Positions 1 to 9,614 of a stretch of DNA of 64,000 nucleotides are shown piece after piece. The stretch comes from Streptomyces sp. PT12 (lineage in GTDB: Bacteria > Actinomycetota > Actinomycetes > Streptomycetales > Streptomycetaceae). The stretch is taken from the NCBI RefSeq assembly GCF_003311645.1, contig NZ_QEST01000256.1:62001-126000 (forward strand), written 5' to 3'. The notes under the pieces were generated by a model, which ran no database searches, was not told the DNA's origin, and saw only the letters and a list, made by a program, of their open reading frames with translations. Position 1 is the first letter of the stretch. The number at the start of each line of letters is the position of its first letter. The position numbers and the translations under genes are program-made.

Positions 1-57
1 GCCCACGAGGCCGCCAGGAACCGGGCGAAGACGCTGGCCACCCAGCTGAGCGCCTGA
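1..57 (+). CDS. C-terminal end of an unidentified protein (partial)
   Basis: An open frame runs in from the left window edge and stops at TGA 55-57. Only 18 residues are visible, ending TLATQLSA. They are Ala/Arg-rich and look like an amphipathic C-terminal helix, but the family cannot be identified. It would run towards the flavoprotein gene, with about 25 bp between the two 3' ends. This rests on frame openness only. Confidence 0.35.
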   Translation, partial: AHEAARNRAKTLATQLSA

Positions 58-82
58 CCCCGCGTCGGCGAACGCGCCCGCG

Positions 83-1384
83 TCAGCGCCGGACCGCGGC
101 CCGCGCCGAGCGCACGCGCCCGGGACGCGGCACGGTGCCGCGCGCCGGGCGCGCGCCCTGTTCGAGCCACCGGCGCACGCCGCGCACCAGCCGCTCCGCG
201 GTGAACGGCGCACCGGCGACGAAGCGCATCGCGGGGCCGAACGACGGCGCCGTCGGCAGCCCCGCGAAGAACAGCCCCGGCACGCTCGACCCGAAGCCCG
301 CGCCGAGCACCGGGGCCCAGGTGCCGCGCACGGTCGCGATCCGCTCGCGCAGCGCGGGGTCGAGCAGAGTCAGCCGCCGCAGATCGGGTTCGAACCCGGT
401 GGCGGCGATCACATGGCCCGCCTCTACCACCTCGACGCCGCCCGCGCCCGTGGCGGCCGCCAGCTCCATCCGCAGCCCGCCGCCCGGCGCGGGCGCCGCG
501 CGCAGCAGGCGTCGGCCCAGCCTCACGGGGACGGCGGACTCGAAGCGGTCCCTGAGCCACCACGAGCCCGCGGGGCCGAGCGCGCGCCCGACGATGCGCA
601 CCCGGGCCGACTCCGGCAGGTGGCGCACGGCCCACGGCAGTTCGGACCAGACCCAGCTCGGCCACCCGGTGCCCAGCGCGCTGTGCGGGGCCGTCAGGGA
701 CGCCCAGGGCGCACGCCGGAGCGGGCTCGGGGGCGCGTTCCAACGCAACGCGCCCGCGCGGGCGACCACCGTCGGGCGGGCCCCGGCCTCCGCGAGCAGC
801 GCGGCGGTCTCCAGCGCGGCCTGGCCCGCGCCCACGACCGCCACCTCGGTGCCGAGGAAGCGGCTCAGGTCGCGGTGGTCGCTGCTGTGGCTGGCCAGCT
901 CGGGCGGAAGGCCGCGCAGCGGCGCGGGGCGGCGGGCGAACGGGAGCACCCCCACCGCCAGCGCGACGGCCCGGCAGCACAGCGTCTCCCCGCCGTCGAG
1001 CGTCACCACGAACCCGGGGCCCGCGGGCGCGACGCCGGTGACCGTGCGCTCCTCGACGGGCAGCGGCAGCCGCCCGGCGAACCACAGGCCGTAGTCGGTG
1101 AACGTGTCGAGCGGCAGCGCGCCACCGTGCTCGGCGACCAGGCCGCGCCCGGCACAGAAGGCGGCCAGGGTGTCGCGGCGCGCCGGGTCGGACAGGTTGG
1201 ACGCGCCGGGCTCGGACTTGAGGAACATGCCCTCGGGCATGTGGTCGCGCCAGGACGCCATGGGCCGCCCGAAGACCCGGGTGTCGAGCCCGGCCGCCGC
1301 GGCGTGCGCCGCGATCGAGAGGCCATAGGGACCGGCGCCCACCACCGCCAGGTCGTGTACCGAGTCATGTACCGAGTCGCGCAT
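83..1384 (-). CDS. FAD/NAD(P)-dependent oxidoreductase (flavin monooxygenase-like)
   Basis: About 433 residues. The N-terminal dinucleotide-binding motif is VVGAGPYGLS. A second Rossmann motif, VVGAGQAALE, lies near the middle, and the ATGFEPD segment near the C-terminus is typical of flavin-containing or N-hydroxylating monooxygenases. I chose ATG 1384 because its A is the last base of the upstream gene's TGA (TGATG, one-base overlap), which implies translational coupling. The open frame continues much further upstream, but that part only mirrors the ATP-grasp gene. The N-terminus carries a short DSVHDSVHD repeat. With the ATP-grasp gene it forms a two-gene operon that probably oxidises a product or precursor of that ligase. 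The substrate is unknown. Confidence 0.85.
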   Translation of the reverse strand: MRDSVHDSVHDLAVVGAGPYGLSIAAHAAAAGLDTRVFGRPMASWRDHMPEGMFLKSEPGASNLSDPARRDTLAAFCAGRGLVAEHGGALPLDTFTDYGLWFAGRLPLPVEERTVTGVAPAGPGFVVTLDGGETLCCRAVALAVGVLPFARRPAPLRGLPPELASHSSDHRDLSRFLGTEVAVVGAGQAALETAALLAEAGARPTVVARAGALRWNAPPSPLRRAPWASLTAPHSALGTGWPSWVWSELPWAVRHLPESARVRIVGRALGPAGSWWLRDRFESAVPVRLGRRLLRAAPAPGGGLRMELAAATGAGGVEVVEAGHVIAATGFEPDLRRLTLLDPALRERIATVRGTWAPVLGAGFGSSVPGLFFAGLPTAPSFGPAMRFVAGAPFTAERLVRGVRRWLEQGARPARGTVPRPGRVRSARAAVRR

Positions 1385-2595
1385 CACGCCACCGCTCTCT
1401 TCTCTCGCCCCCGCTGTGCTGTCCGCAGCCCGCGCCGCAGCGCTCCCCCAGCCATCGCCCGGAACGGCGCCGGATCGTCCGCCGAGAACCACGCCCACTC
1501 GACGCCCCCGCCGCCCGCGCGCCAGCGCCGCCGCGCGGCGAGGGCGGCGAGCACCCCGTAGTTCTCGGCCACGAACACCCGTCCGGGGCGCGCCGAGCGC
1601 GGCCCCGGCACGGCGCGCCCCGTCAGATCGAGGTGCAGCGCCCTGACCACGTCGAGGCCCGAGCGGTCGGTGAACAGCCGGAACTGCGCGCCCGGCCTGG
1701 GGTTGAAGTCGAGCAGGTGGTACGCGCCGGTCGCGGCGTCGAACCGGAAGTCCATGTCGAGCACGCCGCGGTAGCCGAGCGCTCCCGCCACCCGGCGCGC
1801 GAGGCGGGCGAGCGCCGGGTTGGGGAGCCAGCTGCCCACCGCCGTGAGCCCCGCGGGCACCGGCCATGACAGCTCCTTGCGCCCGGTGCCGCCCAGCAGG
1901 CAGGCGCCGTCGGCGCCGAAGCAGCCGTGGAAGAACCAGTCGGCCCCCGGGCGTCCCGGCACCATGCGCTGGAGCAGCAGCCTGCTGCCCGCCCGCGGCG
2001 CGGCCGCGAACAGCCGCCGCGCCTGCGCCGGGCTCGTCACCACGGTGGTGCTGCGCAGGCCCGCGCCGCCCCTGGGCAGCAGCCAGGGGCGGCTCCACTT
2101 GGCCACCAGGGGCAGGCCGAGCGCGCGCACCGCGTCGGCCGCCTCGTCCTCGCTCCCCGGAACGGCGGTCTGCGGGTGGGGCACCCCCAACGTCGCGCAG
2201 AGCGCGGCGAGTTCGGCCTTGTCGGCGGCGCGCTCGGCCAGCCCTTCCGGCAGGTCGGGCAGGAGGAAGCGGTCGGCGAGCCGGTCGGCGAGCGAGGCGG
2301 CCGTGATGGCGCCGACGTCATCCATGGGGATCAGCACGGCCCGGCGCCCGATGCGCTCGGCCGCGGTGACGAGGGCGCGCTCCACCTCGGCGGGGGACCA
2401 GGGGTCCCCGTCGAAGAGATGCGCGCGGCGCAGATAGCGGGAGCGCGCGAGGGGCGTGCGCGCCGTCTCCACAAAGGCGTGCACTTCGACGCCCGCCCGC
2501 CCGAGCGACCGTACGGCGCCCAGCGAGCCATGGTGGAACGGGTTCCTATCGAGCCGCAGCAACAGCGCGGGCACCCGGGTGTCCAGCGGTGACAT
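1384..2595 (-). CDS. ATP-grasp domain carboxylate-amine ligase-like protein
   Basis: 403 residues. The N-terminal pre-ATP-grasp segment (PALLLRLDRNPFHHGSLGA) resembles CarB-like or D-aspartate-ligase-like proteins. The central part has KADKAELAALC, the strand LPLVAKWSRPW with the expected nucleotide-binding lysine, and LDMDFRFD followed by LLDFNPRPG, where Asp and Asn match the Mg-ATP ligands of the ATP-grasp fold. Such enzymes join a carboxylate to an amine through an acyl-phosphate. Substrates cannot be deduced here. The stop overlaps the start of the flavoprotein gene by one base, so the two should be co-expressed. The 5' end faces the GH26-like gene across about 155 bp that would hold divergent promoters. 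Confidence 0.85.
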   Translation of the reverse strand: MSPLDTRVPALLLRLDRNPFHHGSLGAVRSLGRAGVEVHAFVETARTPLARSRYLRRAHLFDGDPWSPAEVERALVTAAERIGRRAVLIPMDDVGAITAASLADRLADRFLLPDLPEGLAERAADKAELAALCATLGVPHPQTAVPGSEDEAADAVRALGLPLVAKWSRPWLLPRGGAGLRSTTVVTSPAQARRLFAAAPRAGSRLLLQRMVPGRPGADWFFHGCFGADGACLLGGTGRKELSWPVPAGLTAVGSWLPNPALARLARRVAGALGYRGVLDMDFRFDAATGAYHLLDFNPRPGAQFRLFTDRSGLDVVRALHLDLTGRAVPGPRSARPGRVFVAENYGVLAALAARRRWRAGGGGVEWAWFSADDPAPFRAMAGGALRRGLRTAQRGREKRAVA

Positions 2596-2750
2596 GGAAC
2601 GATCTTCAACGGCGAGGCGCGCCGTCCCCCGGAACGGCGAGCGCGGTCCTCGATCGGCTCAGCGGAAAGCGTTCGCCCAGCTCATTCAGATGATCGTGTG
2701 CTTAACCTCGGATCACGGTGCGCTGGGGGCCCGAACGAGAGGAGAGCCCG

Positions 2751-3746
2751 ATGCCGTTCGGACTGGGCACGGCCGCGGCTGGCCTGCTGCTCGCGACCTC
2801 GGTCTCCACGGCCGCCACGCCCGCCCCCGACCCGGCGCCGCCCGAGGCCCCGAGCGTCGTCCCGGCGTTCGGCGCGTTCCTCGGCTCGGGCCCCGAGGGC
2901 GTGCGGCGCGCCGCCGGGCTCACGGACTGGCTCGGCGGCGCCGAGCCGACCGTCGGCCACACCTACCTCCCCGGCGACCTGTGGTCCAACATCCGGGGGC
3001 GGCCCGGCTTCCTCGGCCCGTGGGCCGAGTGGCGCGCGGCCGACGCCGACCGGCTGTTCGTCCTCAACGTCCCCATGCTGGAGCGCAACGAGGACCGGCT
3101 GACCGACCGCGAGGTCGCCCGCCAGCTGGCCAGGGGCGCGGAAGGGCAGTTCGACCACCACTTCCGCGCGCTGGCCGAGAACCTGGTGGGGCACGGGCTC
3201 GCCGACACGATCCTGGTCCTCGGCTGGGAGATGAACGGCACCACCTACAGCCACCGCTGTGCCCCCGACCCCGGCGCGTGGAAGGCGTACTGGCGGCGGA
3301 TCGTGGAGACGATGCGCGAGGTGGAGGGGCAGCGCCTCAGGTTCGACTTCGCGCCCAGCCGCGGCAGGGACGCGATCGGCTGGGACCGCTGCTACCCGGG
3401 CGACGACGTGGTGGACATCGTCGGCATGGACTCCTACGACCAGCCGCCGGGCCACGACTTCGACGACCACGTCACCCAGCCTTACGGCCTCGGCTTCCAC
3501 GCGGAGTTCGCGGCGGCGCACGGCAAGCCGATGTCGTTCCCCGAGTGGGGGCTCTTCCGCAACGGCGACAACCCCGCCTATATGCGCCGGATGCTGGAGT
3601 GGATCGAGGAGCACCGGCCGCTCTACCACACGATCAGCGACTACTGCCCGCACGGCGTGTGGCACTGCGGCGCGAACCCCGGCGCATCCGCCGTCTTCCG
3701 CGCCGCCCTGGCCGGGAGCGCGCTGCCAGGAAACGCCCTGCCCTGA
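2751..3746 (+). CDS. Secreted glycoside hydrolase, GH26 (beta-mannanase)-like
   Basis: 331 residues from ATG 2751, which has an AGAGGAG ribosome-binding site a few bases upstream; an upstream in-frame start lacks one. The N-terminus is a signal-peptide-like hydrophobic stretch (FGLGTAAAGLLLATSVSTAA) followed by a Pro-rich linker, so the enzyme is probably exported. The barrel-like domain contains LVLGWEMNG, matching the family acid/base glutamate, and MSFPEWGL, matching the nucleophile glutamate of GH26. It is divergent from the ATP-grasp/flavoprotein operon and convergent with thiC. True substrate specificity (mannan, glucan or other) is inference only. Confidence 0.85.
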   Translation: MPFGLGTAAAGLLLATSVSTAATPAPDPAPPEAPSVVPAFGAFLGSGPEGVRRAAGLTDWLGGAEPTVGHTYLPGDLWSNIRGRPGFLGPWAEWRAADADRLFVLNVPMLERNEDRLTDREVARQLARGAEGQFDHHFRALAENLVGHGLADTILVLGWEMNGTTYSHRCAPDPGAWKAYWRRIVETMREVEGQRLRFDFAPSRGRDAIGWDRCYPGDDVVDIVGMDSYDQPPGHDFDDHVTQPYGLGFHAEFAAAHGKPMSFPEWGLFRNGDNPAYMRRMLEWIEEHRPLYHTISDYCPHGVWHCGANPGASAVFRAALAGSALPGNALP

Positions 3747-3797
3747 GACCGGTGCGCTGCCGCGCGGTGTCCCTCAGCGGCCGCCGCCCAGGCTGGG

Positions 3798-3826
3798 CCC
3801 CGCCGCGCCGGGCGAACGGCGGGGTC
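3798..3826. terminator. Intrinsic hairpin between GH26-like gene and thiC
   Basis: CCCCGCCG at 3798-3805 pairs with CGGCGGGG at 3817-3824, extended by flanking G-U and G-C pairs. An outer pairing, CCGGTGCG (3749-3756) with CGCACCGG (3832-3839), could close a larger structure. It lies between two convergent genes and has no U-tract, as is common for actinomycete terminators. Confidence 0.5.
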
Positions 3827-3840
3827 CGCGCCGCACCGGG

Positions 3841-5572
<1,732 letters not shown>

Positions 5573-5657
5573 GCGATGTGCAAACTCGCCCTTCCACGCT
5601 AACGGCACACCGGGCTGGCTGAACAGAGGGCCGTGATTCTTACGCGATGATCGGAGC

Positions 5658-7022
5658 GTGACGGCACCCGAACACCACGCCCCGCAGGACGGTCCTCCCC
5701 CGCCGCGGGCCCCGGCGCACGAGCGCGTCCACGCGCACACGCACGCGCACGCGCACGGCCCCGTCGCCCCCGTCTCGGGACACCTGCGGCGGCTGATCGC
5801 CGCGGTGCTGATCCCGTTCGCCATCGCCATGGTGGCGGGCGTCGCGCTGCTGTGGCCTGACGGGGCGCCCGAGGGGCACGAGCACACCGGGGTGGGCTTC
5901 GACCAGCAGTTGGAGGAGGCCAGGGTGACGGGCGTCACCGAGGTCGCGTGCGACGAGGTCGGCGTCGTGGTGCCCGAGGGGATCGGCGGGGCGTGCGAGC
6001 AGGCGACGGTCGAGGTGACGTCGGGGCCCGACGCGGGGCGGACGTTCACCGAGCTGGTGCCGCCCGACGCGACGCGGCGCTACGAGACGGGCCAGGACGT
6101 GGTCGTCGCCCACGCGCCCGACGCGCCCACGGAGTTGCAGTACCGCGTCACCGATGTGGAACGCGCCGTGCCGATGCTCGTGCTGGCCGCGGTGTTCGCG
6201 CTGGCCGTGGTCGCGGTGGGGCGGCTGCGGGGGCTGCTGGCGCTCGCGGGCCTCGGGGTGAGCTTCGCGGTGCTGACGCTGTTCATCCTGCCCGCGATCC
6301 TGCGCGGCTCGAATCCCCTGATCGTCGCGGTGATCGGGGGCAGCGTGATCATGCTGGTGACGCTCTACCTGTGCCATGGGATCAACGCCCGCACCTCGGT
6401 CGCCGTGATCGGCACGCTGGTGTCGCTGCTGCTGATCGGGCTGCTCGGCTCGGCGTTCATGGGCTGGGCGCACCTGACCGGGAACACCGACGAGCAGACG
6501 GGCCTGGTGCACAGCCTCTATCCGGGGATCGAGATCAAGGGGCTGCTGCTCGCCGGGATCCTGATCGGCTCGCTCGGCGTGCTCGACGACGTGACCGTGA
6601 CGCAGACGTCCGCGGTGTGGGAGCTGAAGCTGGCGGAGCCCGGGGCGAGTTGGCTCAAGCTCTACCGGGCGGGGATGCGGATCGGCAGGGACCACATCGC
6701 GTCGGTGGTGAACACGCTGGTGCTCGCGTACGCCGGGGCGGCGCTGCCGCTGCTGCTGTTGTTCACCATCGCACAGAGTGGGGTGGACACCGTGGCGTTC
6801 AGCGAGCTGGTGGCCGAGGAGATCGTCAGGACGCTGGTGGGCTCGATCGGCCTGGTGGCCTCGGTGCCGGTGACGACGGTGCTGGCGGCGCTCGTCGTGA
6901 GCGCCGACCGGGGAGCGCGGGAACGGGTGGGGCGGGAAGTGACGGCCGGGGCGACGGCCGGGGCGACGGCTCGGGCGGGGCGGGCCGCTACCAACCGCCA
7001 CCGGAGGAGGAGGAAGAGGTGA
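5658..7022 (+). CDS. YibE/F-like multipass membrane protein
   Basis: 454 residues. The family is a predicted membrane permease of unknown substrate. The first 40 residues are histidine-rich (HERVHAHTHAHAHGPVAPV), followed by a first membrane helix, a roughly 110-residue extracytoplasmic domain and several further helices. Conserved features include GSNPLIVAVIGGSVIML and GILIGSLGVLDDVTVTQTSA, typical of YibE/F. Start GTG 5658 has only a poorly spaced GGAG, so the transcript may be leaderless. The 3' end overlaps the convergent DUF5326 gene by 35 bp. The His cluster suggests metal binding, which is inference. Confidence 0.85.
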   Translation: MTAPEHHAPQDGPPPPRAPAHERVHAHTHAHAHGPVAPVSGHLRRLIAAVLIPFAIAMVAGVALLWPDGAPEGHEHTGVGFDQQLEEARVTGVTEVACDEVGVVVPEGIGGACEQATVEVTSGPDAGRTFTELVPPDATRRYETGQDVVVAHAPDAPTELQYRVTDVERAVPMLVLAAVFALAVVAVGRLRGLLALAGLGVSFAVLTLFILPAILRGSNPLIVAVIGGSVIMLVTLYLCHGINARTSVAVIGTLVSLLLIGLLGSAFMGWAHLTGNTDEQTGLVHSLYPGIEIKGLLLAGILIGSLGVLDDVTVTQTSAVWELKLAEPGASWLKLYRAGMRIGRDHIASVVNTLVLAYAGAALPLLLLFTIAQSGVDTVAFSELVAEEIVRTLVGSIGLVASVPVTTVLAALVVSADRGARERVGREVTAGATAGATARAGRAATNRHRRRRKR

Positions 7023-7200
7023 ACTTCCGCACCACGAAGATCAGGATCGCGACCAGGGCCGCGAACAGCAGGACCCGGAACAGCATCCCGATGAGCCAGG
7101 TGATCACGCCGATCAGCAGGGTGCCGAAGACCACGAGCGCGATGGCGGGGATGGCGATCCACCGCACCCACCACGGCAGTGTCATAAAGGCTTCCTTCAT
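6988..7200 (-). CDS. Small DUF5326-type membrane protein
   Basis: 70 residues starting MKEAFMTLPWWVRW. The start ATG 7200 has AGGAG eight bases upstream; an in-frame start at 7233 lacks one. Two closely spaced hydrophobic helices are followed by VVRKFTSSSSSGGGW, a Ser/Gly tail. This layout matches the DUF5326 family known from Streptomyces, which has no assigned function. Its 3' end overlaps the convergent YibE/F gene by 35 bp, so the Ser/Gly tail is encoded antisense to that protein's basic C-terminus. Confidence 0.8.
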   Translation of the reverse strand: MKEAFMTLPWWVRWIAIPAIALVVFGTLLIGVITWLIGMLFRVLLFAALVAILIFVVRKFTSSSSSGGGW

Positions 7201-7376
7201 TGCCACGGCTCCTGTTCCACACGTACCCGACACCTTGAGCTTAAGCGCGCGGGGCCCCCGCCGGGAGTCCCACCGGCCCCCGTCGGCCCCTGACCGTTCC
7301 CTGACGCGACCCTGAGACGCGGGGCCCCTTCGCCCCTCGGGGCGACCCCCGGTCGGCCCCGGGGTCAGCCCCCGGG

Positions 7377-7694
7377 TCAGCCCTCGGGCGGCGAGAAGAC
7401 CACCATCACCCGCAGGTCCTCGGTGATGTGGTGGAAGCGCGCCGGGGCCCCGGCCGGGACATAGATCACGCTGCCGCGCGCCACCAAGGTCGTCTCCTCG
7501 CCCACCGTCATCGACGCACGGCCGCTGACCACGAAGTTGAGCACGTCCTGGCGCTGCGGGCGCTGGGTGTCCTGCTGCCCGGCGTCGAGCGCGTAGAGGC
7601 CGACGGACATGTTGCGTTCGCGAAGAAAGCGGAGATAAGCGCCGTTGTGGGCGAGTCTTTCCGCCTCCAGACGATCCAGCCGGAACTCCTTCAT
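7377..7694 (-). CDS. Single-domain cupin protein
   Basis: 105 residues. The central beta-barrel segment (LNFVVSGRASMTVGEETTLVARGSVIYVPAGAPARFHHI) fits the two cupin motifs, but motif 1 lacks the usual HxH pair. Only the histidines near FHHI remain as candidate metal ligands, so metal dependence is doubtful. A GAGGGA ribosome-binding site precedes ATG 7694. It is divergent from the holin-like gene across only 48 bp, so the two probably share a short bidirectional promoter region. Function is unknown; it may be a small-molecule sensor or isomerase-like protein. Confidence 0.8.
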   Translation of the reverse strand: MKEFRLDRLEAERLAHNGAYLRFLRERNMSVGLYALDAGQQDTQRPQRQDVLNFVVSGRASMTVGEETTLVARGSVIYVPAGAPARFHHITEDLRVMVVFSPPEG

Positions 7695-7742
7695 CGGCTC
7701 ATCCCTCTTGCGCCACCGGTGCCATCTGAAACGATCTCCTGT

Positions 7743-8120
7743 ATGACAAGCATCCTGATCCGGTTCGTCGCCAACGCGGTGGCCCTGGGCGTCGCCGTCT
7801 GGCTGCTGGGCGACATCTCCCTCGGCGAGGAAGACGCCAGCACGGCAAGCAAGACCGGCACGCTGATCTTCGTCGCGCTGATCTTCGGGCTGGTGAACCT
7901 CATCGTCAAGCCCATCGTGAAGTTCTTCTCCCTGCCCCTTCTGATCCTGACCCTGGGCCTGTTCACGCTGGTGATCAACGCCCTGATGCTCCTGCTCACC
8001 GACTGGATCGTGGGAGACTCCTTCGAGGTCGACGGCTTCGGCGCCGCCGTGCTTGGCGGTCTGATCATCTCGATCGTCTCATGGGCGGTCAACATGGTCC
8101 TCGACCGCGACGACGACTGA
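7743..8120 (+). CDS. Phage holin family 4-like membrane protein (PF04020 type)
   Basis: 125 residues with four predicted membrane helices (ILIRFVANAVALGVAVWLLG, TLIFVALIFGLVNLIVKPIV, LPLLILTLGLFTLVINALML, AVLGGLIISIVSWAVNMVL). The motif NLIVKPIVKFFSLPLLILTLGLF is typical of the broadly distributed bacterial family that databases call phage_holin_4_2. That name comes from similarity, and no phage genes are nearby. A polar loop between helices 1 and 2 (GEEDASTASKTG) is likely extracytoplasmic or cytoplasmic. The gene is followed directly by a 10-bp tandem repeat and ptpA. Confidence 0.85.
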   Translation: MTSILIRFVANAVALGVAVWLLGDISLGEEDASTASKTGTLIFVALIFGLVNLIVKPIVKFFSLPLLILTLGLFTLVINALMLLLTDWIVGDSFEVDGFGAAVLGGLIISIVSWAVNMVLDRDDD

Positions 8121-8123
8121 GTA

Positions 8124-8179
8124 ACGACCGATAACGACCGATGACGACCGATGACGGCCGACGACCGATGACGACCGAG
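8124..8179. repeat. 10-bp tandem repeat ACGACCGATG at the ptpA start
   Basis: Five copies of ACGACCGAT(G/A) plus one truncated ACGGCCG unit lie between the holin-like gene and ptpA. Copies begin at 8124, 8134, 8144, 8161 and 8171. Because the unit contains ATG, it creates start codons at 8141, 8151 and 8168. Two of these (8141 and 8168) are in the ptpA frame. Confidence 0.85.
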
Positions 8180-8692
8180 CCCTCGCCCGACACCTACCGC
8201 GTGTGCTTCGTGTGCAGCGGGAACATCTGCCGCTCGCCCATGGCCGAGGTCGTCCTGCGGGCACGACTCGACGAGCGCGGCCTGGGCGGGCGGGTCGCCG
8301 TGGACAGCGCGGGCACGGGCGACTGGCACGCGGGCGACCCCGCGGACCCGCGCGCGTGGGCGGCGCTCGACGAGGCCGGTTACGCCGTGGGCCCCCACGA
8401 CCATGCGGCGCGCTGGTTCGACCCCGGCTGGTTCGGCCGCTACGACCTGATCGTGGCGCTCGACCGCGGCCATGAGCGCGCGCTGCGGCGACTCGCCCCG
8501 ACCGCGGCCGACGCGGCGAAGGTCAGGCTGCTACTCGCCGGGCCCGAGCACGCGGACGACCCCGACGTGCCCGACCCGTACTACGGCGACGACGCGGGCT
8601 TCGCGGCCTGCCTCTCGATCATCGAGGGCGGCATGCCGGACGTGCTGGAGACGATCGACCGGGCGCTGGCGGGGCGGGTGGGCCCGACGTGA
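8168..8692 (+). CDS. ptpA: Low-molecular-weight protein-tyrosine phosphatase
   Basis: 174 residues from ATG 8168; an in-frame ATG at 8141 inside the repeat is an alternative, and neither has a clear ribosome-binding site. The P-loop is VCSGNICRSP (C-x5-R-S), with catalytic Cys near residue 15, and the general acid Asp sits in DPYYGDD near residue 135. The family dephosphorylates phosphotyrosine and, in some cases, sugar phosphates on proteins. The stop overlaps the next gene's GTG start (GTGA), so it is coupled to fructosamine kinase. Related phosphatases have been reported to remove 5-phosphate from ribulosamines, which makes a protein-repair role with the kinase plausible. Confidence 0.93.
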   Translation: MTTEPSPDTYRVCFVCSGNICRSPMAEVVLRARLDERGLGGRVAVDSAGTGDWHAGDPADPRAWAALDEAGYAVGPHDHAARWFDPGWFGRYDLIVALDRGHERALRRLAPTAADAAKVRLLLAGPEHADDPDVPDPYYGDDAGFAACLSIIEGGMPDVLETIDRALAGRVGPT

Positions 8693-9573
8693 GCGCCACC
8701 GGCCTCGCGCGCCGCGTCGCCGCCCTGACCGGCGCGGGCTCGGGGGCCGCACACGCCGTGGGCGGCGGCGAGATCTGCGCCGCCTACCGCGTTGAACTGG
8801 ACGACGGCAGAACGGTGTTCGCCAAGACGCTGGCCGACGCCGCGCCCGACTTCTTCGCCGCCGAGGCCGCGGGGCTCGACCTGCTGCGCACCACGGGCGC
8901 GGTGGCGATCCCCGGCGTGCTCGCGGCCGTTCCCGACCTGCTGGTGCTCGAGTGGGTGGAGGCCGAGGAGCCGACCCCGGCGCGCGCGGAGCGCCTGGGG
9001 CGCGAGCTCGCCGCGCTGCACGCCACGCCAGCGCCGCGCTATGGAACGCGCGGGCCGCTCTACCTGGGCCCCGTGCCGCTTCGGACCCCGGTCCCCGCGG
9101 TCGCCGACCCCGGCGGCTGGGCCGCGTTCCACGCGGAGTACCGGCTGCTGCCGCTGCTGCGCCTCGCCCGGGACAGCGGCGGGATCTCGCCGGGCGACGC
9201 GGCGGTCGTGGAGCGCCTGTGCGCGGCGATCGACGAGGTGGCGGGGGAGCCCCAGCCGCCCGCGGTGATCCATGGCGACCTGTGGGCCGGGAACGTCCTG
9301 TGGGGCGAGGCACGTTCGCACCTGATCGACCCGGCCGCGCAGGGCGGGCACCCCGAGCAGGACCTGGCGTTCCTCGAGCTGTCCCGCTGCCCCCACGCCG
9401 ACCGGCTGCTCGCCGCCTACGAGGAGGTCCGCCCCCTGCCGGGCCGCGCGGCCCGCGCGCCGCTGCACAGCCTGCACCACATCCTCATCCACGCCGCGCT
9501 GTTCGGCGGCTCCTACGGCCCGCAGAGCGCGGCGGCCGCCCGCGCGGCGCTGGCCGCCGCGGGGAGCGCCTGA
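8689..9573 (+). CDS. Fructosamine/ketosamine-3-kinase family protein
   Basis: 294 residues with a protein-kinase-like fold. It has VFAKT (ATP-binding Lys), LLVLEWVEAEEPT (hinge), VIHGDLWAGNVLW (catalytic loop with Asp and Asn) and HLIDPAAQGG (metal-binding Asp in place of DFG). All required residues appear present. Family members phosphorylate fructosamines or ribulosamines on glycated proteins at C3, which destabilises the adduct and releases the amine. GTG 8689 overlaps the ptpA stop by four bases. The coupled phosphatase-kinase pair supports a protein deglycation unit; substrate preference (fructosamine or ribulosamine) is inference. Confidence 0.92.
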   Translation: MSATGLARRVAALTGAGSGAAHAVGGGEICAAYRVELDDGRTVFAKTLADAAPDFFAAEAAGLDLLRTTGAVAIPGVLAAVPDLLVLEWVEAEEPTPARAERLGRELAALHATPAPRYGTRGPLYLGPVPLRTPVPAVADPGGWAAFHAEYRLLPLLRLARDSGGISPGDAAVVERLCAAIDEVAGEPQPPAVIHGDLWAGNVLWGEARSHLIDPAAQGGHPEQDLAFLELSRCPHADRLLAAYEEVRPLPGRAARAPLHSLHHILIHAALFGGSYGPQSAAAARAALAAAGSA

Positions 9574-9614
9574 GCCGCGCCCTACCCTGGGAGCGTGGAA
9601 AGGGGCGCACGCGC

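Noticed and set aside
1385-2098. Extended N-terminus for the flavoprotein gene
   Set aside because: It only translates the ATP-grasp gene in another frame; the Rossmann motif begins right after ATG 1384.
7743-8120. Phage-derived holin
   Set aside because: The family name is historical; no endolysin or phage gene is nearby and the family is widespread in chromosomes.
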